Source: Alkalilimnicola sp. S0819 (GTDB lineage Bacteria > Pseudomonadota > Gammaproteobacteria > Nitrococcales > WHIW01). Taken from it: DNA of 64,000 bases. Under the pieces are notes generated by a model. That model saw only the letters and a program-made list of their open reading frames with translations. It had not been told where the DNA came from and did not search any database. Both the position numbers and the translations under genes were made by a program. The DNA is taken from NCBI RefSeq assembly GCF_009295635.1, contig NZ_WHIW01000004.1:204192-268191 (forward strand). Reading direction: 5' to 3'. Position 1 is the stretch's first letter. Every line of letters begins with the position of its first letter. Below, piece after piece: positions 60,774-64,000 of the stretch.

Positions 60774-62315
60774 ATGAGCAACGCCAAACGCATGAACCTG
60801 CGCGAGAAGTACCAGCGCCTGACCCGCGACCTGGGCTGGGAGCCGAGCTACCAGGACAAGTCCGCCATCTATCCCCAGGCGGAGTTCGAGGGCATCAAGA
60901 TCCATGACTGGAGCAAGTGGGAGGATCCCTTCCGCCTGACCATGGACGCCTACTGGAAGTACCAGGCGGAGAAGGAGCGCAAGCTCTACTCCATCATCGA
61001 CGCCTTCGCCCAGAACAACGGCCAGCTGAACGTGACGGATGCGCGCTACATCAACGCGCTCAAATTGTTCCTGACGGGGGTCAGCCCACTGGAGTACGCC
61101 GCCCATCGCGGTTTCGCCATGGCCGGGCGGCAGTTCCCGGGCGTGGGCGCCCAGGTGGCCTGCCAGATGCAGAGCATCGACGAGCTGCGCCACGTGCAGA
61201 CCCAGATCCACACCATTGCCCAGTACAACAAGTACTTCAACGGCTTCCACGACTGGCAGCACATGCATGATCGGGTCTGGTACCTGTCCGTGCCCAAGTC
61301 CTTCTTCGACGACGCCATGTCCGCCGGGCCCTTCGAGTTCGTCACCGCCATCTCGTTCAGCTTCGAGTACGTGCTGACCAACCTGCTGTTCATGCCCTTC
61401 ATGAGCGGGGCGGCCTACAACGGCGACATGGCCACCGTGACCTTCGGCTTCTCGGCCCAGTCCGATGAATCCCGCCACATGACCCTGGGGCTGGAAGTCA
61501 TCAAGTTCATGCTGGAGCAGGACCCGGACAATGTGCCCATCGTCCAGAAGTGGATCGACAAGTGGTTCTGGCGCGGTTATCGGCTGCTGAGCCTGGTCTC
61601 CATGATGATGGACTACATGCTGCCCAAGCGGGTCATGTCCTGGCAGGAGGCCTGGGAGATGTACTTCGAGCAGAACGGCGGCGCGCTGTTCGACGACCTG
61701 GAGCGCTATGGCATCCGCAAGCCCAAGTACTGGGAGGTCTCGGTCAAGGAGAAGAAGCGCCTCTCCCACGAGGTTTGGAGCGTGTTCTACAACTACGGCC
61801 ATGCCGCGGCCTTCCACAGCTGGTTGCCGGATGAGTCCGAGATGGCCTGGCTGTCCGAGAAGTACCCGGAGACCTTCGACAAGTACTACCGGCCGCGCTT
61901 CGAATACTGGGCCGAGCAGCACGCGCGGGGCAACCGCTACTACAACGATTCCCTGCCGCAGCTGTGTCAGACCTGCCAGATCCCGATGGCGTTCACCGAA
62001 CCGGACGACCCGACCACCATCTGCTACCGCAGCAGCGAGTACCAGGGCGAGCGGTATCACTTCTGCTCCGACGGCTGCAAGGACATCTTCGACGATGAGC
62101 CGGAGAAGTACGTGCAGGCCTGGCTGCCGGTGCATCAGATCTACCAGGGCAACTGCGGCGGCGCCTCGGTGCCCGAGGTGCTGGAGTGGTACCACCTGGT
62201 CCACGGCCAGGACAACCTGGACTACCGCGATTCCCAGGATTACGCCAACTGGATGCGCTGGAAGGGGCTGGCCGAAGAGGCCGAGGAGACCCTGGCCAAG
62301 GCCGCCAACGAGTAA
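60774..62315 (+). CDS. dmpN: Phenol hydroxylase component P3, di-iron oxygenase alpha subunit
   Basis: A 513-residue catalytic subunit. The two ExxH pairs that hold the carboxylate-bridged di-iron centre are Glu137-His140 (DELRHVQTQ) and Glu232-His235 (DESRHMTLG), at the spacing of the toluene/phenol monooxygenase family. The C-terminal YHS-type domain (about 395-450) has cysteine pairs CQTCQIP and CSDGCKDIF. It inserts oxygen ortho to the phenol hydroxyl, giving catechol. It starts after AAGGAGGAG, 19 nt after dmpM. Confidence 0.97.
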   Translation: MSNAKRMNLREKYQRLTRDLGWEPSYQDKSAIYPQAEFEGIKIHDWSKWEDPFRLTMDAYWKYQAEKERKLYSIIDAFAQNNGQLNVTDARYINALKLFLTGVSPLEYAAHRGFAMAGRQFPGVGAQVACQMQSIDELRHVQTQIHTIAQYNKYFNGFHDWQHMHDRVWYLSVPKSFFDDAMSAGPFEFVTAISFSFEYVLTNLLFMPFMSGAAYNGDMATVTFGFSAQSDESRHMTLGLEVIKFMLEQDPDNVPIVQKWIDKWFWRGYRLLSLVSMMMDYMLPKRVMSWQEAWEMYFEQNGGALFDDLERYGIRKPKYWEVSVKEKKRLSHEVWSVFYNYGHAAAFHSWLPDESEMAWLSEKYPETFDKYYRPRFEYWAEQHARGNRYYNDSLPQLCQTCQIPMAFTEPDDPTTICYRSSEYQGERYHFCSDGCKDIFDDEPEKYVQAWLPVHQIYQGNCGGASVPEVLEWYHLVHGQDNLDYRDSQDYANWMRWKGLAEEAEETLAKAANE

Positions 62316-62375
62316 AACACCTGTCGTCGTCGCCCCGGCGGAAACCGTCGGGGCAACGGCCTGGAGGAGCAACAC

Positions 62376-62735
62376 ATGCCTGTACAAGCGATGTATGACT
62401 ACCAGGGCACGCCCAAGGACGTGCAGGAGAACTTTCACGGCAAGCAGCTGGTGTACCTCGGCTGGGACAAGCACCTGATGTTCTGCTCGCCGGTGGCCCT
62501 CCCTCTGCCCCCCGAGATGCCCTTCGAGGCGCTGGTGAAAGAGGTGCTGCCTAGCGCCTACGGCAAGCACCCGGACTTCGAGAAGATCGACTGGGACGCC
62601 GTGGCGTGGACGGTGAATCAGCAGCCCTTCACGCCCGACATGGACAAGGGCCTGGCGGAGCAGGGCATAGAGCACAAGTCCGTGATCCGCATGCGCACCC
62701 CGGGCCTGGAGGGCATCAAGGGCAGCGCCACCTGA
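62376..62735 (+). CDS. dmpO: Phenol hydroxylase component P4, oxygenase gamma subunit
   Basis: A 119-residue subunit beginning MPVQAMYDYQGTPKDVQENF, with KQLVYLGWDKHLMFCSPVALPLP near residue 26 (quoted: LVYLGWDKHLMFCSP). This is the gamma chain of the phenol hydroxylase oxygenase. GGAGG lies just before the start. The gap after dmpN (60 nt) holds a small imperfect GC-rich repeat (CCGGCGGAAACCGTCGGGG) that may form a weak hairpin. Confidence 0.95.
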   Translation: MPVQAMYDYQGTPKDVQENFHGKQLVYLGWDKHLMFCSPVALPLPPEMPFEALVKEVLPSAYGKHPDFEKIDWDAVAWTVNQQPFTPDMDKGLAEQGIEHKSVIRMRTPGLEGIKGSAT

Positions 62736-62802
62736 GGCCGAGCCTGATGCGAGCCCGCCCGCACCGGGCGGGCCGCGGCTCGGCAAGGCCTGGAGGATAG
62801 AC

Positions 62803-63867
62803 ATGAGTTACGAGCTCACCGTAGAACCCCTCGGCGAGACCATCGAAGTCGAGGAAGGACAAACCGTGTTGGATGCGGCCCTGCGCGCCGGCGTCTGGCT
62901 GCCCCACGCCTGCTGTCATGGCCTGTGCGGTACCTGCAAGGTGCAGGTGGTGGAGGGCGAGTACGAGCACGGCGACGCCTCACCCTTCGCGCTGATGGAT
63001 TTCGAGCGCGAGGAGAACATCACCCTCGCCTGCTGCGCCACCGCCGAATCCGACCTGGTGATCGAGGCGGACGTGGAAGAGGAGCCGGATGCCGAGCGCC
63101 ACGCGGTACGGGACTATACCGGCACCGTCACCGCCATCGAGGACATCACCCCCACGGCCAAAGCCGTGTTCATCGAACTGGACGGCGAGGGCATCGACTT
63201 CCAGGCGGGGATGTACATCAACCTGCGCCTGCCGGAGGTGGCCCAGGCACGCGCCTTCAGCCTGTCCAACCCGCCATCCGGAAAGAAGCTCATTGAGCTG
63301 AACATCCGCAAGGTGCCCGGCGGCGAGGCCACCACCTACATCCACGAGAAGCTCAAGGTGGGCGACAAGCTGGAGCTCTCCGGCCCCTACGGCCGCTTCT
63401 TCGTGCGCCGCTCCGCCCCGGAGAATCTGCTGTTTCTCGCCGGCGGCACGGGGCTTTCCAGCCCCCGTTGCATGATCAAGGACCTGCTGGAGCGCGGCGA
63501 GACCCGCCCCATCACCCTGGTCTACGGCGCCCGCAACCGCGGTGAGCTCTATTATCACGAGGAATTCGTGGCGCTTGCCGAGCAGCACGAGAACTTCACC
63601 TACGTGCCGGCGCTCTCCGAGCCCGAAGGCAGCGATGCCTGGGAAGGGGCCACCGGCTTCGTTCACGACGTGGCGAAACAGCATTTCAACGGCGACTTCC
63701 AAGGCTGGAAGGCCTATCTGTGCGGGCCGCCGCCGATGATCGATGCCTGTATCACCACCCTGATTCGCGGACGCCTGTACGAGCGGGACATGTACATGGA
63801 GAAGTTCATCACCGCCGCGGATGCGGCGCAGAACGCGCGCAAGAGTCCCTTTTTCAAGAGCATCTAG
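62803..63867 (+). CDS. dmpP: Phenol hydroxylase component P5, FAD/[2Fe-2S] reductase
   Basis: A 354-residue electron-transfer protein. The N-terminal plant-type ferredoxin domain has the cluster cysteines Cys37, Cys42, Cys45 and Cys77 (CCHGLCGTC ... LACC). The FAD domain (about 100-210) includes RAFSLSNPP near 150, and the NAD domain (about 215-350) has FLAGGTGLSSPRCM near 212 and LCGPPPMID near 305. It passes electrons from NADH to the di-iron oxygenase. It starts after GGAGGATAG, 67 nt after dmpO. Confidence 0.96.
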   Translation: MSYELTVEPLGETIEVEEGQTVLDAALRAGVWLPHACCHGLCGTCKVQVVEGEYEHGDASPFALMDFEREENITLACCATAESDLVIEADVEEEPDAERHAVRDYTGTVTAIEDITPTAKAVFIELDGEGIDFQAGMYINLRLPEVAQARAFSLSNPPSGKKLIELNIRKVPGGEATTYIHEKLKVGDKLELSGPYGRFFVRRSAPENLLFLAGGTGLSSPRCMIKDLLERGETRPITLVYGARNRGELYYHEEFVALAEQHENFTYVPALSEPEGSDAWEGATGFVHDVAKQHFNGDFQGWKAYLCGPPPMIDACITTLIRGRLYERDMYMEKFITAADAAQNARKSPFFKSI

Positions 63868-63879
63868 GAGGAGAACCAC

Positions 63880-64000
63880 ATGGGCGTTATGCGCATAGGT
63901 CACATCAATCTGCGTGTGCTGGACATGAAGGCGGCGCGGCATCATTACGAGAACGTGCTGGGCCTGCTGCCCACCGATGTGGACTCGGCGGGCAATGTGT
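63880..64000 (+). CDS. dmpB: Catechol 2,3-dioxygenase, N-terminal part
   Basis: Forty codons are visible before the window ends. The start [20 protein letters not shown] and HHYENVLGL match the first vicinal-oxygen-chelate module of XylE/DmpB-type extradiol dioxygenases. The metal ligands lie further on, outside the window. It starts 12 nt after the dmpP stop after AGGAGGAG, so it is in the same operon. It would cleave catechol to 2-hydroxymuconic semialdehyde. No dmpQ-type ferredoxin gene lies between dmpP and this gene. Confidence 0.88.
   Translation, partial: MGVMRIGHINLRVLDMKAARHHYENVLGLLPTDVDSAGNV

Overview
The window is GC-rich (about two thirds G+C), densely coded chromosomal DNA. It is most likely from a gammaproteobacterium, perhaps near the Chromatiales/Ectothiorhodospiraceae or the pseudomonads. 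The placement rests on gene orders: rsmD-coaD next to a pair of M16 peptidases and ftsYEX-rpoH; radC/coaBC-dut-algC-argB, with AlgC carrying an N-terminal membrane module; and hldE/hldD/waaA lipopolysaccharide (LPS) genes. Genus cannot be fixed from the sequence alone. I see no tRNA, rRNA, CRISPR array, insertion sequence or prophage.

Layout. 1-11 kb is an LPS inner-core and surface-sugar cluster: lpxL-like acyltransferase (cut by the window edge), two GT2 glycosyltransferases, hldE, a protein with two kinase-like domains, a carbamoyltransferase, a low-GC sulfotransferase, a WaaL-type O-antigen ligase, hldD and waaA. 11-18 kb holds a rhodanese, an isoaspartate methyltransferase-like protein, a TPP riboswitch with thiC, a YqjD/YqjE/YqjK-like envelope trio, a Deg-type protease, an Hsp20 gene under a perfect CIRCE operator, and rpmB-rpmG. 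18-30 kb holds an InaA/WaaP-type kinase, a fatty acid desaturase, an EAL-HDOD protein, a lone hydantoinase A, a Gld-like ABC operon ending in mutM, an orphan periplasmic binding protein and greB. 30-39 kb is ggt, coaD, rsmD, two M16 peptidases, then ftsY-ftsE-ftsX and rpoH.

39.3-45.5 kb is the oddest stretch. A large hybrid sensor kinase (7TMR-DISM, PAS, HisKA, HATPase, two receivers, HPt) is interrupted by a direct tandem duplication of 2,618 bp. The two units differ at one base that I could find. The duplication shifts the frame, so the first copy has a foreign C-terminus and the second lacks its N-terminus. 45.8-56 kb is ribA, two pirins, radC, coaBC-dut-algC-argB, a DUF4124 protein and a TauE-type exporter; 56-57 kb is pfkA.

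57.2-64 kb is a phenol catabolic locus. A DmpR/XylR-type sigma-54 activator diverges from dmpKLMNOP (multicomponent phenol hydroxylase), and the start of a catechol 2,3-dioxygenase is cut by the window end. The intergenic region carries two UAS-like sites 31 bp apart and a good -24/-12 promoter. This suggests phenol-inducible ortho-hydroxylation to catechol followed by meta-cleavage.

Most genes are well-known families. I do not claim a wholly new system. The best leads are the kinase-gene duplication, the CIRCE-hsp20 promoter architecture, the carbamoyl/sulfo/kinase LPS-decoration set, and an internal translation start that could release a soluble AlgC.
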